In this document: positions 56,145-64,000 of the stretch, piece by piece | Layout of the letters: each line of letters opens with the position of its first letter | Position numbering within the stretch: position 1 is the first letter of the stretch | Origin: Cohnella kolymensis | Lineage (GTDB): Bacteria; Bacillota; Bacilli; Paenibacillales; Paenibacillaceae | Reading direction: 5' to 3' | NCBI RefSeq assembly: GCF_000829465.1 | Contig: NZ_JXAL01000006.1 | Coordinates: 1 to 64,000 of the forward strand | Length of the DNA: 64,000 bases | The notes under the pieces: model-generated | Database searches by the model: none | Seen by the model: the letters and a program-made list of their open reading frames with translations, nothing else | What the model was told of the DNA's origin: nothing | Position numbers and translations under genes: made by a program

Positions 56145-56780
56145 CTAGCCTTGCCGCTCGATTTTGCGAAACGCTTCGAGAAATTGCGCGGCCGGATAAG
56201 CGCCCGACAACGCATATTTATTGTTAATGATAAAGAACGGTACCCCGGTTAGGCCCAGCCCTTGCGCGGTCTCGATATCCTTCTGCACGGAGTCGGACCC
56301 CTCACCGGCGTCGATGCGCCGGCCGAGATCCTCGGCGTCGATCTTTAATTCTGCGGCAATGTCCAGCAGGACTTGCTTCACCGCAATGTCCCTGCCTTCT
56401 TCAAAATAAGCCCTCATTACGGCCTCCACCCATTCCGGTTGCCGATCTTCAGGCACCAGCGCTGTCATTCTGTGAGCCAGAACAGTGTTCGGCATACGGG
56501 GGACCTCATCGAATCGAAAAGTTACGCCGACCGCCGCACCAGCCTCGGTAACCCGCTCCAGCATAGGCCGCAAACGCTCCGCTCCACCCATTTTTTTCTC
56601 CATCGCATCGTTAAAAGGCAGTCCCTCCGGTGGAAGACTCGGATCAAGCTGGTACGCATGATAATTCACTTCGATCGTCGCGTCGCTTTCCTGGCTCCAC
56701 GCCAGTAAAGCGTCGTTCATATTTTTCTTGCCTATGCGGCACCACGGGCACACCATATCCGAATAAACATCGATTTTCAT
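56145..56780 (-). CDS. DsbA/FrnE-family thiol oxidoreductase
   Basis: A 211-residue thioredoxin-fold protein beginning MKIDVYSDMVCPWCRIGKKNM with a CPWC active site. Further marks are VNYHAYQLDPSLPPEG, PNTVLAHRMTAL and GLTGVPFFIINNKYALSGA with a cis-Pro before FF. FrnE-like proteins act in polyketide isomerisation or stress responses; no signal peptide is present, so it is cytosolic. ATG 56780 follows GGAGAGGTG. Confidence 0.9.
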   Translation of the reverse strand: MKIDVYSDMVCPWCRIGKKNMNDALLAWSQESDATIEVNYHAYQLDPSLPPEGLPFNDAMEKKMGGAERLRPMLERVTEAGAAVGVTFRFDEVPRMPNTVLAHRMTALVPEDRQPEWVEAVMRAYFEEGRDIAVKQVLLDIAAELKIDAEDLGRRIDAGEGSDSVQKDIETAQGLGLTGVPFFIINNKYALSGAYPAAQFLEAFRKIERQG

Positions 56781-56910
56781 CCGAATCACCTCTCCGTACT
56801 TTGTTTTCCCTAGTATGGCAGACCGGATGGCGGCACACAATGTGCGGGAACAGATATGTAAATGTTAAAATAGCAAATAGGCGGTTTTACCAATCAAGGG
56901 AGGAATTCGG

Positions 56911-57738
56911 ATGCAGCTATCAATCACCTCGACGGTGGAGCTTTTGAATGGGGTTACGATGCCTCGGCTCGGTCTGGGCGTGTGGCGTACGCAGGAGGGG
57001 GAAGAGACGGAGAATGCGGTCTCGGCAGCTTTGAAGGCCGGCTACCGCAGCATCGACACGGCCTCGTTATATAAGAATGAACAAGATGTGGGGCGCGCAG
57101 TACGGGCATCCGGTATCCCGCGCGATCAGGTGTTCATAACGACAAAAGTGTGGAACGATGATCAAGGCTACGACTCTACTCTTAAAGCTTTTCAAAGCAG
57201 TTTGGATCGGCTGGGGATGGACTATGTCGACATGTATTTGGTCCATTGGCCGGTGAAAGGCAAATACATAGATACATACCGTGCGCTCGAGGAGCTGTAC
57301 GACCAAGGCCGGATCAGGGCGATCGGCGTCAGCAACTTTACGATCGGTCATCTGGAAGATCTGATGGCTCACTGCCGGATTAAGCCGATGGTGAACCAGG
57401 TGGAGTTCCATCCGATGCTCACGCAGAAAAAGCTGCTGGCATTCTGCCGCAAGGAAGGCATTCAGCTTGAATCGTGGCGCCCGCTGATGCAAGGCAATCT
57501 CGATCTTCCGCTGCTCGCGGAGCTATCTGCCAAGTACGGCAAAACTCCGGCGCAGGTCGTTGTGCGTTGGCACTTGCAGCTCGGCGTTGTTACCATCCCC
57601 AAGTCGGTGAGGGAAGAACGGATTCGTGAAAATGCGGACGTGTTCGATTTCGAGCTCGAGCCGGAGGATATGAATCGTATCGATGCGCTGAACCGGGACC
57701 ACCGCTTCGGTGCGGATCCGGACAACTTCGATTTCTAA
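56911..57738 (+). CDS. Aldo/keto reductase (YvgN/YtbE-like)
   Basis: A 275-residue AKR barrel. The catalytic Asp-Tyr-Lys-His set is in YRSIDTASLYKNE, FITTKVWND and YLVHWP. The NADPH-binding C-terminal block IPKSVREERIREN is present. ATG follows GGGAGGAATTCGG. Related proteins in Bacillus reduce methylglyoxal and other aldehydes. Substrate not determined. Confidence 0.92.
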   Translation: MQLSITSTVELLNGVTMPRLGLGVWRTQEGEETENAVSAALKAGYRSIDTASLYKNEQDVGRAVRASGIPRDQVFITTKVWNDDQGYDSTLKAFQSSLDRLGMDYVDMYLVHWPVKGKYIDTYRALEELYDQGRIRAIGVSNFTIGHLEDLMAHCRIKPMVNQVEFHPMLTQKKLLAFCRKEGIQLESWRPLMQGNLDLPLLAELSAKYGKTPAQVVVRWHLQLGVVTIPKSVREERIRENADVFDFELEPEDMNRIDALNRDHRFGADPDNFDF

Positions 57739-57755
57739 AATAATGGTGTAAGCGG

Positions 57756-57784
57756 CCGGACTCCTGACGGGGTCCGGTTTTTTG
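57756..57784 (+). terminator. Terminator of aldo/keto reductase gene
   Basis: CCGGACTCC / GGGTCCGG arms then TTTTTT. Confidence 0.88.
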
Positions 57785-57873
57785 CGTCTTCACAGCTACC
57801 GCATAGCGCCCCGGTGGAACAGACATACTAACAGGAAACTTTTGCACATTATGGAAAGGGGCTGACCGTAATC

Positions 57874-59226
57874 ATGCATACCGTCAACATGGCGCGGTCT
57901 TTATTCGGAGTTTCCATGGCGTTCCACATTATTTTCGCGACGATGGGGGTAGGCATCCCGTTCATGATCCTGTGCGCGGAGCTGATCAATCGATTCAAGC
58001 CCGACGCGGATTTCGCCCTCATGGCCAGAAGAATGACCAAAGGCTTCGCCATCAATCTCGGAGTGGCCATCCCTTCCGGGACGATCGTAGGGACGATGCT
58101 TGCGTTGTTGTGGCCGGGATTCATGGAGATCGTCGGTCAAGTGATCGCAGTACCTTTTCAAGTCGAAATGTGGGCGTTTTTCCTTGAAGCGTTGTTCCTG
58201 TCCATTTACGTATATGGAGCCGACAGGCTCAGCCCTAACATGCGCTTGCTCAGTGTCGCGTTTGTCTGGTTGGGCGGTACGGCGTCTGCCGTGCTCATTA
58301 CCGATGCGCATGCATGGATGAATACGCCGAGAGGGTTCGACAGGATCGACGGAAAAATTATGAATGTCGATCCTTGGGCTGCGGTGTTCAACCCCAGCAT
58401 TAAAGTTACCGCTATTCATGTCTCTTTGTCCGCATTTACCGCGGGTGCATTCGTCGTCGTTACCATTGCCGCTGTAAAGCTGCTTCGCCGAAACCTGGAA
58501 GAACAGGTGCGCAGATACTACCTGAAAGGGCTCACCCTCGGCTTGATCGTCGGACTGGTCGTCTCATTGGCCACAGCTCTCAACGGTCACGAGACTGCTC
58601 AAATGCTGCACGAATATTTGCCTGAAAAGTTGGCCGCAGCGGAAGGCTTGTTCGAAACGACAAGCCACGCCCCGCTGGTGGTGGGCGGTATACCGGATGC
58701 GGAGCAGCAGCGTGTCGTCGGAGGTATTGAGATTCCTTGGGCGCTCAGCTTTCTGGCCACGAATACTTTCACCGGTGTGGTTAGAGGGCTGAACGACTTT
58801 CCGCGGGAGGACTGGCCGCCGCTTTTCACGCACTATCTTTTTGACCTGATGGTGATGATCGGAAGCTTTCTGCTGGCCATATCGGCACTATCCCTGCTGC
58901 TCAGGAAATTTGGCCCTCGTAAGTATCCGCGCTGGCTGTTGACCATTCTCGTTTTCACCGGGCCATTGGCGTTACTGGCGATTGAATTCGGCTGGATTTT
59001 CAGCTGCAGCGGAAGGCAGCCGTGGACGATTTACCACGTGATGAGGACTGCCGAAGCCGCTACCCGTACGGCAAATGTGGATTTACTGTTTGTGATGTTC
59101 ACCGCTTTATATGTGTTTCTTCTCGTAGCTACGGGTTTGGTGCTTCGTTATTATTTCCGCAAGCACCCGGTTATTGAGGATTTAAACAAGAGAAATGTCC
59201 CGCGGACGGAATCCAAAGGGGTGTGA
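57874..59226 (+). CDS. cydA: Cytochrome bd-type quinol oxidase subunit I (CydA/YthA type)
   Basis: A 450-residue protein with nine helices: ARSLFGVSMAFHIIFATMGVGIPF (haem His ~18), FQVEMWAFFLEALFLSIYVYG, and near residue 370 FGWIFSCSGRQPWTIYHVMRT, the GRQPW signature. The Q-loop is short, as in CIO/YthA-type oxidases. It reduces O2 with menaquinol and is not proton-pumping. The following gene is cydB, 9 bases away. An Rrf2 gene and trxA lie downstream. Confidence 0.92.
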   Translation: MHTVNMARSLFGVSMAFHIIFATMGVGIPFMILCAELINRFKPDADFALMARRMTKGFAINLGVAIPSGTIVGTMLALLWPGFMEIVGQVIAVPFQVEMWAFFLEALFLSIYVYGADRLSPNMRLLSVAFVWLGGTASAVLITDAHAWMNTPRGFDRIDGKIMNVDPWAAVFNPSIKVTAIHVSLSAFTAGAFVVVTIAAVKLLRRNLEEQVRRYYLKGLTLGLIVGLVVSLATALNGHETAQMLHEYLPEKLAAAEGLFETTSHAPLVVGGIPDAEQQRVVGGIEIPWALSFLATNTFTGVVRGLNDFPREDWPPLFTHYLFDLMVMIGSFLLAISALSLLLRKFGPRKYPRWLLTILVFTGPLALLAIEFGWIFSCSGRQPWTIYHVMRTAEAATRTANVDLLFVMFTALYVFLLVATGLVLRYYFRKHPVIEDLNKRNVPRTESKGV

Positions 59227-59235
59227 GCTGCAGTC

Positions 59236-60267
59236 ATGAATGAACCGGAAATCGGAATCGCCGTCGTTTGGGTGTTTTTGTTCGGATATGCGATATTGGG
59301 GTCTATCGATCTGGGGGCGGGTTACTGGTCCATGATTTACGGCGGAGAGCGGGAGAACCGTCCGGCGCAAACGGCTAACCGCTACCTTTCGCCGACTTGG
59401 GAGCTGACGAATACTTTTCTCGTTCTTTTGGTTGTGGCGACCATCGGCTTGTTCCCGCATGCGGCCGCTTTATTGGGATCGGTTCTGCTGCTGCCTGTCG
59501 GGCTGGTGCTGCTTCTGCTCACGATAAGAAGCGCCATGATGGTGTTCGCCTACTCGAGCTCTGCGCAAAGATTCATTCGAGTGCTGCGGATTGTGTCCGG
59601 CGTGACCGGAGTTCTGATTCCAGGTTTGTTGTTAAGCGTGCTGCCGGTTACTCTTGGCGGCTTTATCAGCATGGAGAACGGCTATCCGCAGCTGGAGTTC
59701 GCCAGGCTGTTCACCCGTCCGACGGAATATGCGCATTTGGGTTTTGGTCTTTCCAGCGAGCTTTTCCTCTCCTCGATCTTTCTTGCGGATTATGCGCGGG
59801 AAGGAGGGGACGAGCCGACTTCCCGAGTGTTTAGGCGGCAGGCCATGACATTTGGGCCCATTGCTTTTGCGTTCGGCGCGATGGCGGTCATCACAATGGA
59901 ACCGGAGGCGCAGTGGATTGTGAATCGGATCCAGGAGAGATGGCCGTATTTCCTGCTGTCGCTGATCGTGTTCATCGTTTCGTATTTGCTGCTGTCTTGG
60001 CCTCGCCCTGGAGGGCGTAACGGTTATATAAGGGCGGCTGTTATCGGAGTCGTGCTGCAGTATGCCATCGCCAGCTTAGCCTATGGAACGGCGCACATGC
60101 CTTACATCGTTTATCCTTTGATGACCGTGTACGAGGGAGCGACAAACCCTTCAATGTTCTGGTGGCTTTTGACCGGGTATGCTATCATGGCCGCTGTACT
60201 GTTTCCCGGCTTTGTCCTGTTTTGGCGGTTGTTCCTTAAGGATAAAAGATATGTAGGCACCAAATAA
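59236..60267 (+). CDS. cydB: Cytochrome bd-type quinol oxidase subunit II (CydB/YthB type)
   Basis: A 343-residue protein with eight to nine helices. GYAILGSIDLGAGYWSMIYGG at the start and NRYLSPTWELTNTFLVLL fit CydB. It pairs with CydA, 9 bases downstream of its stop. The cydDC assembly genes are not in this window, as in YthAB-type oxidases. Confidence 0.9.
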   Translation: MNEPEIGIAVVWVFLFGYAILGSIDLGAGYWSMIYGGERENRPAQTANRYLSPTWELTNTFLVLLVVATIGLFPHAAALLGSVLLLPVGLVLLLLTIRSAMMVFAYSSSAQRFIRVLRIVSGVTGVLIPGLLLSVLPVTLGGFISMENGYPQLEFARLFTRPTEYAHLGFGLSSELFLSSIFLADYAREGGDEPTSRVFRRQAMTFGPIAFAFGAMAVITMEPEAQWIVNRIQERWPYFLLSLIVFIVSYLLLSWPRPGGRNGYIRAAVIGVVLQYAIASLAYGTAHMPYIVYPLMTVYEGATNPSMFWWLLTGYAIMAAVLFPGFVLFWRLFLKDKRYVGTK

Positions 60268-60286
60268 TACAGGACGATGGGGACCC

Positions 60287-60321
60287 TTGACAGCGCCAAC
60301 TGTAACTGATATTATTACAGT
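60287..60321 (+). promoter_or_regulatory. Sigma-A promoter with overlapping palindromic operator
   Basis: TTGACA (60287-60292) and TATTAT (60310-60315) are 17 bases apart. ACTGTAA (60299-60305) and TTACAGT (60315-60321) form a 7-9-7 palindrome across the spacer and -10 box. The Rrf2-type gene that follows is the obvious candidate repressor. Confidence 0.75.
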
Positions 60322-60343
60322 AACCACCGGGGAGGCGCCTTAC

Positions 60344-60769
60344 ATGAACAGTGAATTCGTTATAGCTGTCCACAGCCTTGTTCTCCTGGCGCATCGTCCC
60401 GACGGAATGGCGTCGAGCGAAGAAATCGCGTCCAATGTTTGCACGAATCCGGTTCGTGTCCGCAAGGTCATGAGCTGTCTTCGCAAAAATGGTTTCGTTG
60501 ACACGAGAGAAGGTTCCGGCGGAGGCTATAAGCTGTCACGGGAACCCGATGATGTGACGTTGGCCGATGTTTACCGGGCTTTGGCCGCCGGTTCGCTTGC
60601 TCCCACCTGGTGCAGCGGCGATCCGGAAATGGACTGTGTGGTGGCATCCAACATGGCGGACGTGATGAACTCTGTTTTTTGCGGAGCCGATCGTCAGCTC
60701 GAAATGTATTTCGAGACGATCACCATCGGACAGATGCTGTCACGGATTAACGCGAAAGCCAGAGCTTAG
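60344..60769 (+). CDS. Rrf2-family transcriptional regulator
   Basis: A 141-residue protein with a winged helix (FVIAVHSLVLLAHRPDGMASSEEIASNVCTNPVRVRKVMSCLRKNGFVDTREGSGGGYKLSR). It holds five Cys (C28, C42, then three in WCSGDPEMDC and FCGAD), a possible redox or FeS sensor. Start ATG 60344 after GGGGAGG. It lies between cydAB and trxA and probably senses redox state. Autoregulation is supported by the operator. Confidence 0.88.
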   Translation: MNSEFVIAVHSLVLLAHRPDGMASSEEIASNVCTNPVRVRKVMSCLRKNGFVDTREGSGGGYKLSREPDDVTLADVYRALAAGSLAPTWCSGDPEMDCVVASNMADVMNSVFCGADRQLEMYFETITIGQMLSRINAKARA

Positions 60770-60856
60770 CGGACGGATGGAGCGGGTATATTACGAGTAC
60801 CCGATCATCATAGGTTTTTTAATACATTTTTTAATGCGGATAAGGAGAGATGTTCC

Positions 60857-61168
60857 ATGGCAGTTGCAGTTACCAAAGACAATTTCAACGAAACCGTCTC
60901 ACAGGGCGTTTCCTTGCTGGACTTCTGGGCACCTTGGTGCGGACCTTGCAAAATGCAGCTTCCGATCGTGGAAGAGCTGTCTGAAGAGTTGAAAGGCAAA
61001 GCGACCATCGCCAAAGTCAACGTTGACGAGCAGCCTGAACTGGCCAGCCAATTCGGTGTAATGAGTATCCCTACATTGATCCTCTTCAAAGACGGACAGC
61101 CGGTTGACAAACTCGTCGGCCTGCAAAGCAAAGAATCGCTCAAAAACAAAATTCAAAACCAAATGTAA
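60857..61168 (+). CDS. trxA: Thioredoxin
   Basis: A 103-residue protein with the active site FWAPWCGPCKM (residues ~25-35), the cis-Pro in SIPTLILFKDG and the G-x-x-x-K end. ATG follows AAGGAGAGATG. It lies about 90 bases downstream of the Rrf2 gene and may be in its transcript. Cytosolic disulfide reductant. Confidence 0.96.
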   Translation: MAVAVTKDNFNETVSQGVSLLDFWAPWCGPCKMQLPIVEELSEELKGKATIAKVNVDEQPELASQFGVMSIPTLILFKDGQPVDKLVGLQSKESLKNKIQNQM

Positions 61169-61176
61169 CTTGTAAG

Positions 61177-61209
61177 AGCACGATACCTGTGAGGTGTCGT
61201 GCTTTTTTT
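61177..61209 (+). terminator. Terminator of trxA
   Basis: AGCACGATACCT / AGGTGTCGTGCT arms then TTTTTTT. Confidence 0.92.
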
Positions 61210-61379
61210 GTGCCCACGCGCGCCGTGCCTTTTGCACACTATCCCTTTCCGTCAGGGTTTCTGGTGAAATTCCGGTTCATGGAGGCTGGCGCCGCCTCGC
61301 CTGACCGAACGGGATATCGCTCATAAGCTAACAAACACACATATACATACATCAGAACTACCCGGGCACCGGCCAAAAT

Positions 61380-61416
61380 AAAAAGCGCCAAGCCGATGAC
61401 GCGGCTCAAGGCGCTC
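61380..61416 (-). terminator. Terminator of lipoprotein gene on minus strand
   Basis: AGCGCC.AGCCG / CGGCT..GGCGCT arms with TTTTTA on the minus strand. Confidence 0.8.
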
Positions 61417-61427
61417 TATCTTCATTT

Positions 61428-62153
61428 TCAGATCGTCCATTGGCCGTGCACGACAGCACACAGCTTCCACTCCGATCCGGATTTCACGAACATTAGCACA
61501 AGACTTTGCCAGTCCTGTCCTTTATACTTTTTATCAAAGCCAGGAAAATAGAATTCAACATACGATGCTTTCGGATACACGTCTGTGCCGTTAAACTTCA
61601 CGTTCCCGGTTGCTTTGATTTTGCCCGCGTTCACTTCAGGCGCTTCTGCGAAATCCTGGCTGTAGACGAACTTTTCGAAGTAATCCCGGAAAGACAACTC
61701 GATCGGATCGCCGCTGCCGTCAAAAACCCCCCACTTAAGCTTCATCGAATCTTTGAAGGCAGGAAGCTCATCCGGCTTGAACACCAAGTCAGACTCGGGA
61801 TTGATATGGTAATAGGGCGAGAACCGCAGGCCTAATTCGGGGTCAATCGTTTCGGAAAGTGATTTCAAGTCCCTCTCACGCAGGTATTCGACGACTTCTT
61901 GAGCCGCGTTCATTAATTGGGTTTCGGCATTCTCAGACGGTTCCTTAGAGCCGCCGTCCGACGATCCGACTCCGCTGGATATGGGTGACGGTTCGTTGCT
62001 CGGCACGTCTGTCGGCGTAATCACCGTAGCGCTGGGTGATTCCGGAGTTGCCATCGGAACATCGGTTGTTCCGCTGTCGCTCGCATTCGATCCGCAGCCG
62101 GCCAGCAAGAGCGCGAGAAGGGCCGCAGACAAAAGCGGGTAGACTCTGCGCAT
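61428..62153 (-). CDS. Lipoprotein with Ser/Thr/Pro linker, NTF2-like C-terminal region
   Basis: A 241-residue protein. The signal peptide ends in ALLLAGCGSN (lipobox LAGC). A 60-residue low-complexity linker (TPESPSATVITPTDVPSNEPSP) precedes an ordered domain (residues ~85-241; MNAAQEVVEYLRERDLKSLSETIDPELGLRFSPY, QSLVLMFVKSGSEWKLCAVVHGQWTI). The ordered part looks like an SnoaL/NTF2-like fold, but this is inferred. The ATG at 62153 is best spaced to AAGGAGG. Confidence 0.75.
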   Translation of the reverse strand: MRRVYPLLSAALLALLLAGCGSNASDSGTTDVPMATPESPSATVITPTDVPSNEPSPISSGVGSSDGGSKEPSENAETQLMNAAQEVVEYLRERDLKSLSETIDPELGLRFSPYYHINPESDLVFKPDELPAFKDSMKLKWGVFDGSGDPIELSFRDYFEKFVYSQDFAEAPEVNAGKIKATGNVKFNGTDVYPKASYVEFYFPGFDKKYKGQDWQSLVLMFVKSGSEWKLCAVVHGQWTI

Positions 62154-62257
62154 TATCATACCTCCTTGCTTGTAAGTACTCATTTAGACGCAAAACAAGC
62201 CGAGATGTTCCGCTGGAAAATGCAAGGAATCAAGTTTTTTCAACGGGAGGGCGTAAA

Positions 62258-63511
62258 ATGGGCGGTAAGAAGCCGGGGTTCGGGAAGCAGCTGGGCGATT
62301 TGCATCGATGGAACGCTTGGATTACAGTCATTCTTGCAGTGACAGGGTTACTATTGGCATGGGATGTCGTGCGCGGATGGTTGAACGGTGAAGCCAGAAA
62401 TCCGATCAAACAGCTTCACATCGCGCTGGGCGTTCTTTCCGCGGTTCTCATTGTGCTCTATACTCCGCTGATGCGGCGCCATTTGAAACAAATCAGGCAG
62501 CGCCCGCGTCAGAAAGGTAATCTGGCTTTTGTGCTCGTGCTGCTTGTCGGCTGGTTTCTATCTGGAATCGTCCTTTGGCAGCTTAGGTTATTCCCGCCTG
62601 TATGGGCGAATGCCGCGCTTCTGGTGCATGATTTGCTCACTTGGGTTGCGGTACCTTATCTCGTCTTTCATTCGGTCACCCGTATCCGGTGGATGAAGCA
62701 GCCCGAACGCCGCGCAATCAAGACAGCACCGGCCGCTTCCCCGGAATCATCAGACCCGGACCGCCGCCGGCCTTATGAGGAGCCTGCTCCATGGATAAAC
62801 CGCAGGCAGTTCTTGAAATGGTCGATCGGTGCCGTTATCGCGGTAACCGCAGCTCCGCCGTTTTTCCGGTGGCTGGCGAAAGCCGGCAGCGGGTTCACTT
62901 CAACACGCGATGTGATGGGAACCGATGCGAATCCGAACATGATGCTGCCTGATCCTGTGCCGCTCCCGGACTCCGTCAACGTAATCGGCGGGGGCGCCCA
63001 AGGTTATTTTCGTCCGTATACCGTTACTCGTTTTCCTAAATTTGATTCGAACAGTTGGAGTTTCACGGTGAATGGGCTGGTCGACAACCCCGGCAAGTGG
63101 AATTGGGAGCAGTTCCTCGCCCTGTCCCGCGCCGTACAGGTAAGTGATTTTCACTGCGTAACGGGATGGTCGGTGTATAAAAATACGTGGGAAGGAATCC
63201 CGCTGTCCGCATTGCTGCAGCAAGCCGGTGTGAAGCCGAACGCGAGGTTTGTGAAATTTTACTCCGGGGACGGCGTTTATACCGATGCGATATCTTTGGA
63301 ACAAGCCGGCATGAAGGACGTGATGGTGGCTGTTCTGCATGACGGGAATCCGATCCATCGCGATTACGGCGGTCCGGTCCGGTTAATTGTGCCTGCCATG
63401 TACGCTTATAAATCGGTAAAATGGTTGGAGCGCATCGAACTCGTCGAAGAGGAACATATCGGGTATTGGGAGGTGCGGGGTTACGATAACGACGCTTGGA
63501 TCAAAGCCTGA
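62258..63511 (+). CDS. Fusion of cytochrome b-type membrane domain and sulfite-oxidase-type molybdopterin domain
   Basis: About 417 residues. Residues ~1-150 contain four helices with His pairs (LHRWNAWITVILAVTGLLLAWDVV, KQLHIALGVLSAVLIVLY, LLVHDLLTWVAVPYLVFH) resembling cytochrome b561/MsrQ. A twin-arginine motif NRRQFLKWSIG follows near 182 and leads into a further helix. Residues ~230-417 are an oxidoreductase molybdopterin domain with VSDFHCVTGWSVYKNTWEGIPL; the Cys is the expected Mo ligand. This is an MsrP/MsrQ-like function in one chain. ATG follows GGGAGGGCG. Confidence 0.82.
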   Translation: MGGKKPGFGKQLGDLHRWNAWITVILAVTGLLLAWDVVRGWLNGEARNPIKQLHIALGVLSAVLIVLYTPLMRRHLKQIRQRPRQKGNLAFVLVLLVGWFLSGIVLWQLRLFPPVWANAALLVHDLLTWVAVPYLVFHSVTRIRWMKQPERRAIKTAPAASPESSDPDRRRPYEEPAPWINRRQFLKWSIGAVIAVTAAPPFFRWLAKAGSGFTSTRDVMGTDANPNMMLPDPVPLPDSVNVIGGGAQGYFRPYTVTRFPKFDSNSWSFTVNGLVDNPGKWNWEQFLALSRAVQVSDFHCVTGWSVYKNTWEGIPLSALLQQAGVKPNARFVKFYSGDGVYTDAISLEQAGMKDVMVAVLHDGNPIHRDYGGPVRLIVPAMYAYKSVKWLERIELVEEEHIGYWEVRGYDNDAWIKA

Positions 63512-63547
63512 CTATTGTTCGTAACTTTATCCGCAAGGGGGTTCATT

Positions 63548-64000
63548 ATGTTTTCGTCAAAAATGTTTTATGATCGCAGAATCGTTTTACTGGCTTTCTT
63601 ATTGTCCGCAGCCATCGGCATTTCCGGGTGTTCATCCGAAACTCCGGAAGCCGGCGCGCCATCCCAAGTTAAACCGGCTGACAATCCGGCAGCAGCGCTT
63701 CTGACGGAAGCGCAAGCCGCCACACGAACGATGAAGAAGTATGGGTTTCAGCTGCAAATGACTCAGAAAGTTACCGGTGCCACCGAAGCCGACAACGCTT
63801 ATTTCAAAGTCGACATGGTCGGCCGCGTGGAACGGGATCCTCTTAAACTGGATCAGACGATAAAAAACGATGATAACGGAGAAGTCTCGACCTTGCGATC
63901 GTTGATTGTTCCTGGAGCCTACTACATGTACATGCAGGACTTCGAGGAATGGAGCAAGCTTTCGAAAACCGATGCGGAGGACAATATAAAGACGCTGTCC
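63548..64000 (+). CDS. Lipoprotein of DUF6612-like type, partial at right edge
   Basis: A 151-residue open frame to the window end. The signal peptide (RRIVLLAFLLSAAIGISGCSS, lipobox ISGC) is followed by a domain with VNxxx-type beta strands (YGFQLQMTQKVTGATEADNAYFKVDMVGRVERDP), similar to LppX/DUF6612-like lipid-binding lipoproteins. ATG follows GCAAGGGGG. The C-terminal part is cut by the window edge. Confidence 0.75.
   Translation, partial: MFSSKMFYDRRIVLLAFLLSAAIGISGCSSETPEAGAPSQVKPADNPAAALLTEAQAATRTMKKYGFQLQMTQKVTGATEADNAYFKVDMVGRVERDPLKLDQTIKNDDNGEVSTLRSLIVPGAYYMYMQDFEEWSKLSKTDAEDNIKTLS

Noticed and set aside
61257-61310. A CTGGTGAAATTCCGG hairpin resembling part of an FMN or cobalamin riboswitch
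   Set aside because: Only one hairpin matches; the other conserved blocks are missing and no gene follows on that strand.

Overview
The window looks like a chromosomal segment of an endospore-forming, low-to-medium GC Firmicute, most likely Paenibacillaceae. The evidence is a GerA-type spore germination operon, an alpha/beta-type SASP, AGGAGG-type ribosome binding sites with frequent TTG/GTG starts, menaquinone genes of the futalosine route, a qox-type quinol oxidase, and many families typical of Paenibacillus (DUF3900, DUF3243, DUF421, DUF4179 anti-sigma, OmpL47-type repeats). No rRNA, tRNA, prophage, insertion sequence or CRISPR array was seen.

Layout. 1-3.8 kb: a surface or secreted protein gene built of FN3-like and OmpL47-like repeats, broken by a head-to-head inversion near 648. 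3.9-8.5 kb: sugar/cation symporter plus YdjC-type deacetylase operon, peptidase T and an EamA transporter. 8.5-9.4 kb: a promoter, a structured leader ending in a terminator, and an orphan protein. 9.4-13.6 kb: gerA-gerC-small ORF-gerB on the minus strand, damaged in gerC and gerB. 13.7-24.3 kb: DinB protein, MFS transporters, SASP, AlkD-like repair protein, mqnB-mqnD, DUF421, CsbD, a TetR/MFS pair and a DinG-like helicase with an N-terminal nuclease. 24.3-33.5 kb: small lipoprotein, peptide deformylase, secreted protein, iron alcohol dehydrogenase, DUF3243, DUF3900, a large membrane alpha/beta hydrolase, and an ECF sigma/anti-sigma pair. 33.5-41.4 kb: PanE-like reductase, a LacI-controlled sugar ABC importer, and a GntR/ABC exporter operon. 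41.4-46.5 kb: VOC protein, convergent polyamine-type genes and a DUF4097 protein. 46.7-50.6 kb: qoxABCD. 50.7-55.7 kb: a CDF transporter, an AT-rich island with TauE and a broken lgt, then an FAD-dependent dehydrogenase behind PurBox-like sites and a guanine-type purine riboswitch. 56-64 kb: DsbA/FrnE-like protein, aldo/keto reductase, cydAB with an Rrf2 regulator and thioredoxin, lipoproteins, and a cytochrome b/sulfite-oxidase fusion.

The genes suggest an aerobic to microaerobic spore former. It has two quinol oxidases (qox and bd type) fed by menaquinone, a thiol/redox cluster (Rrf2, TrxA, DsbA-like) next to cydAB, and LacI-regulated sugar uptake.

About thirteen genes carry a frameshift, a nonsense codon or an internal deletion. 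Five of the frameshifts lie at runs of six to eight A or T. Either the assembly keeps homopolymer indel errors or the locus is decaying. The gerC nonsense codon, the lgt internal deletion and the repeat-gene inversion are not simple homopolymer errors.

The strongest candidates for new biology are (1) the FAD-dehydrogenase unit, with PurBox-like sites and a guanine-type aptamer whose terminator overlaps the P1 strand (ON-switch geometry), and (2) the roughly 250-nt structured leader before the orphan gene at 8847.
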